Notes under the pieces: model-generated
What the model saw: only the letters and a program-made list of their open reading frames with translations
Databases searched by the model: none
Told to the model about the DNA's origin: nothing
Program-made: the position numbers and the translations under genes
Source of the DNA: Hevea brasiliensis
Lineage: Eukaryota > Streptophyta > Magnoliopsida > Malpighiales > Euphorbiaceae
Length of the DNA stretch: 64,000 nucleotides
NCBI RefSeq assembly: GCF_030052815.1
Contig: NC_079498.1
Location: forward strand, 98,784,041-98,848,040
Reading direction: 5' to 3'
Part shown: positions 49,901 to 60,830 of the stretch, in pieces
How the letters are laid out: every line of letters starts with the position of its first letter
How positions within the stretch are numbered: the stretch's first letter is position 1

Positions 49901-51059
49901 CACTTATAATAAAAATATAAATAAAAAGGGTGTTGTAATACTCCTAATTTTTAGTCTCTAAAATTTTTTTAAGAAATTGATATAATATATAACTAAAACT
50001 ATCCAAAAAAAGTAAAATATATATTAAACTGTAATTTACTTTTAACTAATTATGTAATATACTAATTTATTTTTAACTAATTATCACATATTATACACGC
50101 ATCGTTAAATTTATCACTTAATTTAATAAATACATTAATAAAATTATCACAGATAAAATATTAAACAATATATCACAACAATAATCACAATAAATTTACA
50201 TGAAAGTTTAAAATTTTACCTTAATTGTAATAAAACTTCTTAATGTGAAAAATCAACTACAATTAAACTTCAAAATTCTATATATAATACAAAAAAAAAG
50301 GCTAAAATGAGGAAAAAAATATTAGAGTAGAAGAGAAGAGAAAACATGTATTTAAGAGAAGCAAACTCTAAGTTTAATAGAGAAAGTTACTCTTCTTAAA
50401 ACTAACTGAGACTTTTCAAATTATTTACGGCTATGCTTGTTGCAAAAAAAAAAAAAAAATTCCCTACTAATTTTTTTATTTTCAACAATTTTGGATAGTT
50501 TTATTATTGCTTCTCAAACCATTAGTTCAAGTAGTGATTTTTAACCCCATTTCAATGCTTTTTCAAAGAAATGATGTGACTTTTTGCCTTTGAAACCTCC
50601 AATTCAAGTAATTGTTTCTATATTCCAAAGCTGTCATAATTAGATATGACATTTTACTTTTAAAATTATCAATTTAAATGACGATCTCTATGTCCAAAGA
50701 CTGAACACTTGTCAATAACGTGACGTTATGTAAGGGCATTATTTTACTTCTGAAATCACCATTTCTCATTAACTTTCTAACCTTGAAGGCATTTTTTTAA
50801 GCAAATACCAAAATTGTTAATAGTTTGAATTTCACGCTATAATGATAAATTGTTTTTAAAAACACATTATTTAAATAATTAATAAGAAAAAACACAGAAA
50901 CTTCAAACAAACTTCTTTTCCCTGCGTTCTTCTTCCCCTAGATCCTCTCCCCATTTACAATTCCCTTTTCTCTCTCCCCTTTTTACTTTTGCTAATGACC
51001 ACCGTGTTGTGTTTTCCCTCTTTCCCTCTAATCTCAATTTTATTCTCAATTAAAAGCTT
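46968..51059. other. Long AT-rich gene desert with degenerate repeats
   Basis: About 4 kb with no gene. It contains a diverged tandem-like family at about 47825-48690 (separate entry) and a second set at about 50500-50780, where 'attttacttttgaaatcacc'-like blocks recur at roughly 100-base intervals. There is a short (TA)n at 48758-48775 and a poly(A) run at 50444-50459. Confidence 0.55.
47825..48690. repeat. Degenerate AT-rich repeat array
   Basis: The block 'aaaagtcacatattaa' followed by 'gtgataataataag' and 'aataaattttatttaatata' recurs near 47856, 48057, 48224, 48480, 48528 and 48640 with variable spacing (about 50-260 bases). This looks like an old, rearranged tandem array. Confidence 0.55.
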
Positions 51060-51199
51060 CATTTTTTCTTGGAAAAACTCTATAAACAGAGCCATGAGTA
51101 CCAAAATGTCTAACAAAAATACATTCAAAGAGCTCGAGGTTCTAATTTCTCAACTTTAGTCTTAAAAACAAATCATACACAACGAAACACTTTAGGTGG
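51060..51199 (-). pseudogene. Copia integrase fragment, part A (left of the Tat-like insertion)
   Basis: On the minus strand this gives KVFRCV, then KLEPRA and CIFVRHFGTHGSVYRVFP with stops and shifts. It matches the end of the Ty1/copia integrase region (KVFGC...LDPRA...CIFxGY). It is continuous with the fragment at 60611-60830 once the inserted element and one ggtgg are removed. Confidence 0.75.
51195..51199. repeat. Target-site duplication, left (Tat-like element)
   Basis: ggtgg, repeated exactly at 60611-60615. Confidence 0.9.
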
Positions 51200-53450
51200 T
51201 GTAGACTCTTATTTTGTGATGAGTATGTGCATTGAGGCCGTGGGAAACCCGATGATGAAAAATTATATGACTGTAAGATGTAATTGGAGGCATGGAGCTG
51301 AATTATTAATTCCGTGGCATGATCTTGAAAAAATAAAAATAATAATAAAATTTTGGGGAAATTAATTTAATTAAATTTAAATAAAAATTTATTTTGTTTA
51401 AATTTAATATGGGCAGTTCTTAAATGGATCTAATTAAGTTTAATTGGGCTCTATGGGCCTAATAAAGCCTAGTTAGGAATTTTAAATGGGTTCCATTTAA
51501 TTATTTTCTAAAAATTAAAATAACAAAATATCTCTCTCCTCCTTGGCCCCACTCCCTTCCTCACTCCCTATTGGTGCCTTCCATTTTTTCCTGTCTTCCT
51601 ATTGGTTGAAACACCTCACCCATATCCCAATCTTATTCGAATTCTGCAATCGTAGTTATTTAAGTCATTTAAACTTTATCACCTTAAGACTCCAAACCCT
51701 ACCACACCTCTTCCTCACTCTCTATTGGTGCCTTCCATTTTTTCCTGTCTTCCTATTGGTTGAAACACCTCACCCATATCCCAGTCTTATTCGAACTCTG
51801 CAATCGTAGTTGTTTAAATCATCTAAACTTTATCATCCTAAGACTCCAAACCCTATCACACCTCTCTTCTAAAACCCTATAAATACCCTACTAGAGAAGG
51901 GAAGGAGGATGATGGGAGGAAAGAGGTAGAGAAAATTCAGAGCGATAAGAAATTTAGAGATATTTAAGACTCTTTGAGTTCTTCCTTATTATTTTTTTTT
52001 TCTTCAAGAAGATTTTCATACAAGATTTCTGGAAGGTCAGTTTTTATTGTTTTCTTTTCAAGATCTATGCCACACAATATTTTAATTCTATGCTCTGTCT
52101 TCAATTTATTTTATATGTTCATATAGATCATGTAATCATGTTTAATTTGAGGGGATACATAACTCTGCACATGTTTAGTTTCTGTCTCTCGTACTTTTAT
52201 TATTTTTCTTTATTTTCTTTATTTTTTTTATTTACAAACAAAATTGGTAAGTAGCCCTAAGGTAAGTACCAAAGAGGGCATTTGCGCGGAGCTTATATGG
52301 AGCTAAACGGGAGTAAGCCAGGGATATCATTGCCATACTAGAAGAGAAGACCCTTTTTTAAGGGTAGCTTGCCCCAATGGCAACTGCATTTATCAACAAG
52401 TAAGTAGCTCTAAACTTCTCGAATAACCATTGGCATGAAATTGTAGTAATAATAGAACTTTCATTTGGTAAATTAAAATTAACTTTGTTTTTAATTAACT
52501 GACTTTTGCATGTAATTAATTTAAATAAATACTTTGTAAATTAAAATTAATCTTGTTTGTAAATTAAACTAATATTGGCATGTAAAATAAATTTAATTTA
52601 ATACTTGGTAATTGTAAAATAAATTTGCATGTTAGAAATCTTTATTAGGTTGTGATTGTTTGGGACTTATGTGATATTAGAATAAATTACACATGTACAT
52701 AATTAACTTAGTTCAATTATCCTTAGGGTAACTTGGTGAAAATTAATTAATTAGGTTAAATAGAAACATAGGGTTATTTGAAATTGAATTTGTTTGTAAA
52801 TTAAATTCCCAATAATAAATTAATTTTAGTCATCTGGTAAATATCATTTAAATAATTAGCAACCCCATAGATAGGAATTACTTGTGCATGAAAATTGTGT
52901 GTAAACAACAACCTTTTGTGAATTACTTGCGTGTGTAGGATTAGAATTGCATTTTTTAGGATAAAGTTTAATAAAGAAATAATAAACAAGACTTCTAGAA
53001 ACATTAGTAGAGGACTGGCACTCGAATTAACGAGGTTAGACCAGGCGTAAGGGGTGCCTAACACCTTCCCCTTACGTACCCACTATCCCGAACCTAGACA
53101 TTGGGCTATGGTAATGACGGTTGTGGAAACTCTGCAAGGAGTAAGTTGCCATCCATGACCCTCGGAAGAAACACTGAATATGTCCCGGTTATTACCCGGG
53201 TGGCGACTCCTGTCTATCTATGCCTTCGTGGCATAAATCCTTAGTACCGTGGTAGTGTTATGGGAAGACGGTACTTACCAGTGGTTTGATTCTATTAGGA
53301 TTGTATGAAGTGCATGTCTAGGAAATGCTGTCTAAGGAGGTGGTACTTAAGTGAGACCATTGTGACTCCACCATCTTTCCTGGGCATTACCTGGTGCATT
53401 TTATATAATTCTAATGGATGATATCACGCCTCGCCCCCTCTTGCCCTACA
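51200..53450 (+). repeat. 5' LTR of the Tat-like element
   Basis: 2251 bases. It contains a two-copy tandem repeat with 154-base period (from about 51560 to 51865), found in both LTRs, and a TATA box. A 10-mer, tggcgactcc, identical to the core of the PBS, occurs inside the LTR near 53201. Small ORFs here follow the repeat and are not genes. Confidence 0.92.
51878..51886 (+). promoter_or_regulatory. LTR TATA box
   Basis: CTATAAATA in the middle of the 5' LTR (also in the 3' LTR), followed about 30 bases on by a purine-rich stretch. It is the probable pol II promoter of the element. Confidence 0.55.
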
Positions 53451-53452
53451 GT

Positions 53453-53471
53453 TTGGCGACTCCGCTGGGGA
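53453..53471 (+). other. Primer-binding site of the Tat-like element
   Basis: TTGGCGACTCCGCTGGGGA starts two bases after the 5' LTR. The tRNA-Arg assignment is from memory. Confidence 0.65.
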
Positions 53472-55500
53472 CTAAATGGATAGTTACTCCAACATGTTTC
53501 TATTAGTCTAATATTATTCCTCTGTTGAACTTTTTGCATTGCACTACACTATCACACGGATCACTCTTACCCTTTTTAGCCCCGCTAGTACTTGCTAAGG
53601 AGACCATAGTTTCACTCGAGCTATGACGAATTGGTGAATGCTAGCACCCCATGCCCGTACCTTCGAGTATATAAAAGAGCCACAGCTCCGGCCGTTGTGC
53701 TTAATGGACAAGCTCTCGCATGGGTGACCCTTTTTCTACCCGATGAAGCCCATGAGCCATAGATTTTAACCCTAGGTACCCCGTAGATTTTTGTTATGCT
53801 AGATTTATAACCTTACTGTTCAAACCATAAGTTCTAGTGGTAGTTGAGATGAACCTAGGCCTATGCATAGGCCCAATGTGTGTATAGGCCCAAGTCCATT
53901 TTAAAACCCATAGTAAGCAAGAGGATGTTTACTTATGGTTAAACTTTAAGGATATAAATCCTTTGTTTGTGAGGGAAGGATCGTCCTGGACCACCCCCTG
54001 TTGGTGTGTCCAGTGTACCATAGCTTAGGATAGAATTTTTTCTTACCCTGCACGTGAGAGTTGAAGGTATAAGGGGGCGAAGATTGATTACGGAGATTTT
54101 TTTCTGGTTTTGATTCAGTCTTTGGTTCGATTTTAGCTCAGTTTATATGGTCTGGTTTTGGTTCAGTTTTGGTTCTATTGGTATGGTTTGGTTTTGGTTT
54201 TGTAAAAGTAAAGGAAAAAAAAAAGAAAAAAAAAATAGTCCATTCATGCATTGCATTCATGTACATAGCATACTTAGGTTAACCCTTAAATCCTATTTTT
54301 TTTAGCAAACATAGCCTCAAAACACACTAAAGAGACTTTCAATCAGGTCACTTGGGTTAGGGAAGGGAAGAGACTAGTAAGGATTTCACCTGCACTACTT
54401 AAGATGGAAGAAACTATGGCCGTATTTGAGCTAGAAGAGACAATTGTGGTTAACTTTAGAAAGAGGCCTCAAGGTAGGCCAATTAAATGGCATTAAAGTT
54501 ATTGAGGTTCAAATTGTGTCTCACACCCCAAGGAGATTTTTTCCAATTTAGCCAATGCTTATCCGAAGTTTTGGAGCGTCTCAAAGTTCAGGACCTCCTA
54601 TAGCTCTTAGCACCCAGACCACTACCAAATTCACTCTCACCTAGCTATGATATCAACCAATGTTGCTGGTCCTACCAAGCCCACAGTCACGACACCGACT
54701 GATGGTTTCAACTTAAGCATGTTATCTAAGACCTAATTGATGCCAAAAGGATAATTGACCCGAAAAATCAACCCAAAAACCCCATGCCTAGCCAAAATTT
54801 CCACCTACACTAGGTCTCTACATGATCTCCATCACCCCAAATAACCCTAACAGAATTATTAATTTTATCCAACCCATCCAAAAGCCCAATGAACCTATCC
54901 AACCCATCCAAAAGCCCAATGAACCTCAGTCTACAATGGTTGTTGATATTTGTGATAATTCTAGCTATGATAAGGGTCCTTTGGATGTTTGGACTGATTC
55001 TGATGAGGAGATAGTTGCATTATAACTAGATGGGTCAGTTCCACTAATGTCTGATTTTTAAAGTTATTGGGATCTATGAAAACTAGATGGATCTAAAAGT
55101 GGCTACTATGAAGAAATGGATGAAGTTTTTTCTTAACACAAGCCTAGGAGAAAGTATAGATGGTCTGGTGGCTTTTCTTGAGCTGAAGGGGCAAATCAAG
55201 AGTCATGGTTTGGGCTATGAGCCAACATAAGAGGAAGAAGAGCCAAAGCCTCCTAAGTTCTTGAAAGAGGGGGCAATTACCTTGACATATGATTAGGGGT
55301 TACCACATGTGAAAGAGCTAAAGTAAAAAATTAGCACCATTGATCTAAGGACTGCATGGAAAGCCAAACACCTAAGGCTACACCCCTAAGTTTGAGTCTA
55401 TCTTTTGTAATGCTCACAGTAGTGATACTGATATTTCCAATTCTGATGTACTTGATAAAGATTTTGAGGCAAAGATCAATAACATAACCAGTCCTTTTAC
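53472..55500 (+). other. 5' internal region of the Tat-like element, degenerate
   Basis: Leader and decayed gag-pol without recognisable gag or protease. A 67-codon open stretch (54822-55024) contains a 30-base tandem duplication (IQKPNEP twice) and an acidic end. Stops are frequent. Confidence 0.5.
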
Positions 55501-55504
55501 TTAC

Positions 55505-55768
55505 TTGTTTGATGTTTCTTCTAATAGGCGTATGCATTGCATTCATAATCATTTAGAATTTATTTCTATTAATGCATCAAAATCAATCTCTATTAATTTG
55601 GGTACACCAAATAATTCTAAAGACATTAAGTTAGCTGAAGATTTAACCCAAGAAGAAAGAGATAAATTTATAGCCTTGTTAACAAAGTACCAAGAAGCAT
55701 ATGCCTCGAGCTTAAAATCAGATGGCCGATTCCCAAGCCACGCTAGTGTCCCCATAGGAAAAGAGTGA
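55505..55768 (+). pseudogene. Pre-RT fragment of Tat-like pol
   Basis: Eighty-seven codons including LAEDLTQEERDKFIALLTKY, which resembles the segment just before the RT domain in Tat/Ogre polyproteins. The RT and RNase H that should follow are missing, implying a large internal deletion before 55975. Confidence 0.6.
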
Positions 55769-55974
55769 TCAAAAGTTGACTTAGCGAGGGGTAAAATTTC
55801 ATGCTATGAAGGATTAATAGTAGTCCATGTGGACCTAGAGAGAGAAAGAAAATGATATGAAGACATAAGGAGGTCTCTGGAAGTGAGAGAATACTCGCAA
55901 TAAGCCTACAAAAGAGATAGAGCAATAATTCATAGATTAGCCACTCAATTTACTTTAGCTGGGGGGCAATTCTA

Positions 55975-56590
55975 CAAACTCTTATGTGTGATAGAAAAAT
56001 AGGCTGAGCAAATAATGAAAGAAATACATGCAGGAAATGTGTGGTTCCCATATGAATGGAAATGTTCTAGTTGGGAAAAAATGTTCGAAACATATAAGGA
56101 TTGACCTAAAAAACTCCCTTATGTTCTTTAAGATTATCGTAGTACTACAAGGACATCCGCGAGGGCAACCCCGTTATCTTTAGTGTATGGGACTAAAGTA
56201 GTGTTATCCATTAAGCAAGAGGTCAAATCCTTAAGAGTGATGCTAGAAGCTAAGATCCTAGAAAATGAGTGGGCCTAGAAGAGATATGAGGAACTAGCTT
56301 TGATTGATGAAAAAAGAATGTGAGCCTTGTATCGTATGCAGGCTTATCAGAGGAAGATAGCTAGAGCCTTTAATAAGAAGGTGAAGCTAAGAAAGATCAA
56401 AGAAGGAGACATGGTTTTGAAACAAGCTCGGCCCGTCCCTTTTGATTTAAGAGGAAAGTTTTACCCAAGCTAGGATGGTCCATACATAGTCAACAAGATC
56501 TTACCACAATAAGAAATCAAACCTGGATGGGAATGAATTTCAAGAACTAGTCAATTTAGACAGGCTCAAATGGTACTTTGTGTGAGATAG
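55975..56590 (+). pseudogene. Integrase C-terminal remnant of Tat-like pol
   Basis: Reading through stops gives RTSARATPLSLVYGTKVVLS, then SLRVMLEAKILE, YRMQAYQRKIARAFNKKVK, EGDMVLKQARPV and GPYIVNKIL. This is the end of the integrase as found in Tat/Ogre elements. At least six in-frame stops are present. The zinc finger and catalytic core are absent. Confidence 0.75.
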
Positions 56591-56599
56591 GCCTGCTAG

Positions 56600-57190
56600 G
56601 CTGAAAACCTGCAAAAGGCGATCTAGGCAAAAGTAAGAGTCAAAGAAAAAAGAACGAAAAAAAAAAAAAGAAAACAAAAAATGCTAGATTGAAAACCTGC
56701 AAAAGGCAGTCTAGGTAAAAGGAGAGATGAGAGAAGATCTGGATGGAAAACCTGAAAAGGCCATTTGGCAGGTTATAAAGCTTATTTCTAACTTTGGAAG
56801 GTTAGAAATTTAGCAAAACTAAATGTAAGAGGGAGTAATGGTGTACCTGAATAAATAAAGAAGTTTTTATTGCATTAACTAGGAATGGATTTTATTTAAT
56901 TATGATTGTGAATGTTTGTGTCTTGAGAGATACATCAAAAGATTAAGTAATTGAACTGCATTGTTTTGATTTAACCTGTTGTCTCGTGAGCATGATAGAA
57001 TAGGTGCTTGATATGAATATCCTGGTGATTGTCTAATTTCAAAAAAAAAAAAAAAGAGAAAAAGAACAAGAAAAAGAAAAGAAAAAAGAGAGCTCGCTAA
57101 GTGGAAAACTCGAAAGGGCCGCTGAGGCAAAAGTTAGAGCAAGCCCGCTGAAATGAAAACTCGAAAGAGCATTTCAGGCAAAAGTTAGGG
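56600..57190 (+). repeat. Degenerate repeats 'gaaaacc(t/c)g(c)aaagg...ggcaaaagt'
   Basis: At least five copies of a motif (about 56600, 56685, 56735, 57100, 57145) in which tggaaaac(c/t)...aaagg is followed some 12 bases on by aggcaaaagt. The parts flanking the purine-rich core often complement each other (for example ctaggctgaaaacc and ggcgatctaggc), giving short stems. Similar repeats are typical of the 3' region of Tat/Ogre elements. Confidence 0.6.
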
Positions 57191-57512
57191 CACAAAGAAT
57201 TGAGTTCATGGAAGAGAAAGGAGTCAAGGCAGAAACCATAGGGGTAGAGAAGAAAAAAGAAAAATCAGAGGGCAATTGTATTGTGATCTTAAGGAAGTCT
57301 TTTCGATGAATAATTTTCCTCAAAAAATTTTGAAGCTAAAAGAAAGTTTTTGCAAAAAAATGTCCCTCAGAAGACTAAGTTTTTTTTTAGAATCTCTAGC
57401 AAAATCAGCATGCACATGATAGGAAGTAGCATACAAGAAGCACAAAAATCACAAAAAGAGTTTTGAGACCCAGTCATCTCAATTTTTTCAAATCATGAAA
57501 TAGATATTTTTT

Positions 57513-57976
57513 GGTAAGTCCTTAGACGTTGTTTAGGGCGCACGACATAGTTGTGTAAGGCATAGAAGAACATGCATCAACATGTCACCTGTAGGTGTGT
57601 AAGGCGTAGAATAACATGCATCACCACAGTTTCAAGTGTCGAACTACGAGGGGGTCTAATTCTTCCTCAGGATAGCGAGGGGGATACGTAGGTAGTTTAG
57701 GACTGCGGTCCTAAATACGAACCCACAACATTTCATGACAAATGTTTTCTGGTAAGTCCTTAGACGTTGTTTAGGGCACATGGCATAGTTGTGTAAGGCA
57801 TAGAAGAACATGCATCAACATGTCACCTGCAGGTGTGTAAGGCGTAGAAGAACATGCATTACCACAGTTTCAAGTGTCGAACTACGAGTGGGTCTGATTC
57901 TTCCTCAGGATAGCGAGGGTGATACGTAGGTAGTTTAGGACTGCGGTCCTAAATACGAATCCACAACATTTCAAAA
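57513..57976 (+). repeat. Two 238-bp tandem units with internal hairpins
   Basis: Units start at 57513 and 57751 (ggtaagtccttagacg). Each contains two copies, 44 bases apart, of a gtgtaaggc(a/g)tagaa(g/t)aacatgcat block, and one perfect stem-loop TTTAGGAC-TGCG-GTCCTAAA (57696-57715 and 57934-57953). Confidence 0.9.
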
Positions 57977-57990
57977 CATAGAGTTGCCAT

Positions 57991-58320
57991 TATCATGAGA
58001 CCGTAGCTAGTCTCATGATGCAGAGTGTATCGACAGAGCAAGATGCATTTGATTTTCACATTACAAAGTTATCACTGTTATGAGACCATAGCTAGTCTCA
58101 TAACATAGAGTGTATCGACTGAGCAAGATGCACTCAATTTTCACATGACACAGTTATCATTGTTATGAGACAGTAGCTAGTCTCATGATGCAGAGTGTAT
58201 CGACAGAGCAAGATATACTCATTTTTCACATGACACAGTTATTACTGTTATGAGACCGTAGCTAGTCTCATAACATAGAGTATGTCGACTGAGCAAGATA
58301 TATTTGATCCTCATAGTTAT
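57991..58320 (+). repeat. Four 85-bp tandem units, each with an 11-bp stem-loop
   Basis: The stem-loops start at 57991, 58076, 58161 and 58246, exactly 85 bases apart. Each has the form 11-base arm, 8-base loop ending gtagcta or atagcta, 11-base arm around the common TATGAGAC or TCATGAGAC / GTCTCAT core. Units 1 and 3 share the downstream text gatgcagagtgtatcgacag; units 2 and 4 share aacatagag and gactgag. The array is thus organised as 170-bp dimers. Confidence 0.92.
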
Positions 58321-58335
58321 TAGAAATTTGAGTTT

Positions 58336-58391
58336 CACTTTGACGAAACTTGAGCAATGCTTTCGCATTGATTTCAACTTTCGTCAAAGTG
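58336..58391 (+). other. 56-nt hairpin next to the polypurine tract
   Basis: Outer arms CACTTTGACGAAA (58336-58348) and TTTCGTCAAAGTG (58379-58391) pair perfectly over 13 bases. Inner arms TTGA/TCAA and CAATGC (58355-58360) / GCATTG (58365-58370) continue the stem with small bulges around a TTTC loop. The PPT follows at once. Confidence 0.88.
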
Positions 58392-58400
58392 GGGGGCAAA
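58390..58400 (+). other. Polypurine tract of the Tat-like element
   Basis: TGGGGGGCAAA lies directly before the 3' LTR (which begins TGTAGACTC at 58402) and overlaps the end of the hairpin stem. Confidence 0.8.
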
Positions 58401-58401
58401 C

Positions 58402-60610
58402 TGTAGACTCTTATTTTGTGATGAGTATGTGCATTGAGGCCGTGGGAAACCCGATGATGAAAAATTATATGACTGTAAGATGTAATTGGAGGCATGGAGC
58501 TGAATTATTAATTCCGTGGCATGATCTTGAAAAAATAAAAATAATAATAAAGTTTTGGGGAAATTAATTTAATTAAATTTAAATAAAATTTTATTTTGTT
58601 TAAATTTAATATGGGCAGTTCTTAAATGGATCTAATTAAGTTTAATTGGGCTCTATGGGCCTAAGAAAGCCTAGTTAGGAATTTTAAATGGGTTCCATTT
58701 AATTATTTTCTAAAAATTAAAATAACAAAATATCTCTCTCCTCCTTGGCCCCACTCCCTTCCTCACTCCCTATTGGTGCCTTCCATTTTTTCCTGTCTTC
58801 CTATTGGTTGAAACACCTCACCCATATCCCAATCTTATTCGAATTCTGCAATCGTAGTTATTTAAGTCATTTAAACTTTATCACCTTAAGACTCCAAAGC
58901 CTACCACACCTCTTCTTCACTCTCTATTGGTGCCTTCCATTTTTTCCTGTCTTCCTATTGGTTGAAACACCTCACCCATATCCCAGTCTTATTCGAACTC
59001 TGCAATCGTAGTTGTTTAAATCATCTAAACTTTATCATCCTAAGACTCCAAACCCTATCACACCTCTCTTCTAAAACCCTATAAATACCCTACTAGAGAA
59101 GGGAAGGAGGATGATGGGAGGAAAGAGGTAGAGAAAATTCAGAGCGATAAGAAATTTAGAGATATTTAAGACTCTTTGAGTTCTTCCTTATTATTTTTTT
59201 TTTCTTCAAGAAGATTTTCATACAAGATTTCTGGAAGGTCAGTTTTATTGTTTTCTTTTCAAGATCTATGCCACACAATATTTTAATTCTATGCTCTGTC
59301 TTCAATTTATTTTATATGTTCATATAGATCATGTAATCATGTTTAATTTGAGGGGATACATAACTCTGCACATGTTTAGTTTCTGTCTCTCGTACTTTTA
59401 TTATTTTTCTTTATTTTCTTTATTTTTTTTATTTACAAATAAAATTGGTAAGTAGCCCTAAGGTAAGTATCAAAGAGGACATTTGCGCGAAGCTTATATG
59501 GAGCTAAACGGGAGTAAGCCAGGGATATCATTGCCATACTAGAAGAGAAGACCCTTTTTTAAGGGTAGCTTGCCCCAATGGCAACTGCATTTATCAACAA
59601 GTAAGTAGCTCTAAACTTCTCGAATAACCATTGGCATGAAATTGTAGTAATAATAGAACTTTCATTTGGTAAATTAAAATTAACTTTGTTTTTAATTTAA
59701 CTGACTTTTACATGTAATTAATTTAAATAAATACTTTGTAAATTAAAATTAATCTTGTTTGTAAATTAAACTAATATTGGCATGTAAAATAAATTTAATT
59801 TAATACTTGGTAATTGTAAAATAAATTTGCATGTTAGAAATCTTTATTAGATTGTGATTGTTTGGGACTTATGTGATATTAGAATAAATTACACATGTAC
59901 ATAATTAACTTAGTTCAATTATCCTTAGGGTAACTTGGTGAAAATTAATTAATTAGGTTAAATAGAAACATAGGGTTATTTGAAATTGAATTTGTTTGTA
60001 AATTAAATTCCCAATAATAAATTAATTTTAGTCATCTGGTAAATATCATTTAAATAATTAGCAACCCCATAGATAGGAATTACTTGTGCATGAAAATTGT
60101 GTGTAAACAACCTTTTGTGAATTACTTGCGTGTGTAGGATTAGAATTGCATTTTTTAGGATAAAGTTTAATAAAGGAATAATAAACAAGACTTCTAGAAA
60201 CATTAGTAGAGAATTAACGAGGTTAGACCAGCGTAAGGAGTGCCTAACTCATTCCTCTTAATTACCCATTATCCCTAACATAGACATTGGGGGATGGTAA
60301 TGACGGTTGTGAAATCTCTGTTAGGTGTAAGTTGCCATCCATGACCTTCGGAAGAAACACTGAATATGTCCGGTTAGGTGGCGACTCTGTCTATCTATGC
60401 CTTCGTGGCATAAATCCTTAGTGGTAGTGTTATGGGAAGACGGTGGTTTGATTCTATTAGGATGGTATGAAGTGCATGTCTAGGAAATGCTGTGTAAGGA
60501 GGTGGTACTTAAGTGAGACCATTGTGACTCCACCATCTTTCCTGGGCATTACCTGGTGCATTTTATATAATTCTAATGGATGATATTTCGCCTCACACCC
60601 CCCTCCTACA
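58402..60610 (+). repeat. 3' LTR of the Tat-like element
   Basis: 2209 bases, nearly identical to the 5' LTR for the first 1.8 kb. A segment of about 250 bases (60205-60440) then carries many small deletions and substitutions relative to 53005-53290, after which similarity returns until the diverged final 20 bases. Confidence 0.9.
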
Positions 60611-60830
60611 GGTGGAATAGTGTAAGAACTTTTTTTCCTACTAAACTTCCAAGGAATTTTTAAAATCTAAGGTTCTAATAGGCATCCTATTAATCAGATA
60701 AGCTGTAGACAAAACAATATTTTCTCAATCAAGTGTAGAAAGGCTCATAATAAACATGAGAGCTCAAGCGACCTCAAATAAATGTCTATTTTTCCTTTTA
60801 GACATCCAATTTTGTGCATTAGTGTCATAA
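60611..60830 (-). pseudogene. Copia integrase fragment, part B (right of the Tat-like insertion)
   Basis: The minus strand gives RKNRHLFEVA (about 60770), then a stop, then TAYLINRMPIRTLDFK (about 60690), continuing into part A. This is the conserved end of the Copia integrase core. It begins with the ggtgg duplication at 60611-60615. Confidence 0.85.

Larger units (their letters stand above)
51200..60610 (+). mobile_element. Tat/Ogre-like Ty3/gypsy retrotransposon, coding region mostly lost
   Basis: A 9.4 kb element with LTRs of 2251 and 2209 bases, both TGTAGACTC...CTACA, and an exact 5-bp duplication (ggtgg). The PBS begins TTGGCGACTCCGCTGGGGA, which I associate with the tRNA-Arg-type site of Tat/Ogre elements (from memory). 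Its internal 4.95 kb keeps only scraps of pol, notably a pre-RT segment and the integrase C-terminal end, so it is non-autonomous. The 3' non-coding part is unusually large and full of tandem repeats and hairpins, a known tendency of Tat-lineage elements. It lies inside an older Copia integrase of opposite strand. Confidence 0.88.

Noticed and set aside
51543..51809. 88-codon ORF with an internal repeat, repeated at 58745-59011
   Set aside because: It follows the 154-bp tandem repeat in the LTR; similarity between copies is due to LTR identity.
57991..58320. CRISPR-like array
   Set aside because: Units are contiguous 85-bp tandem repeats with no unique spacers, inside a plant retrotransposon.
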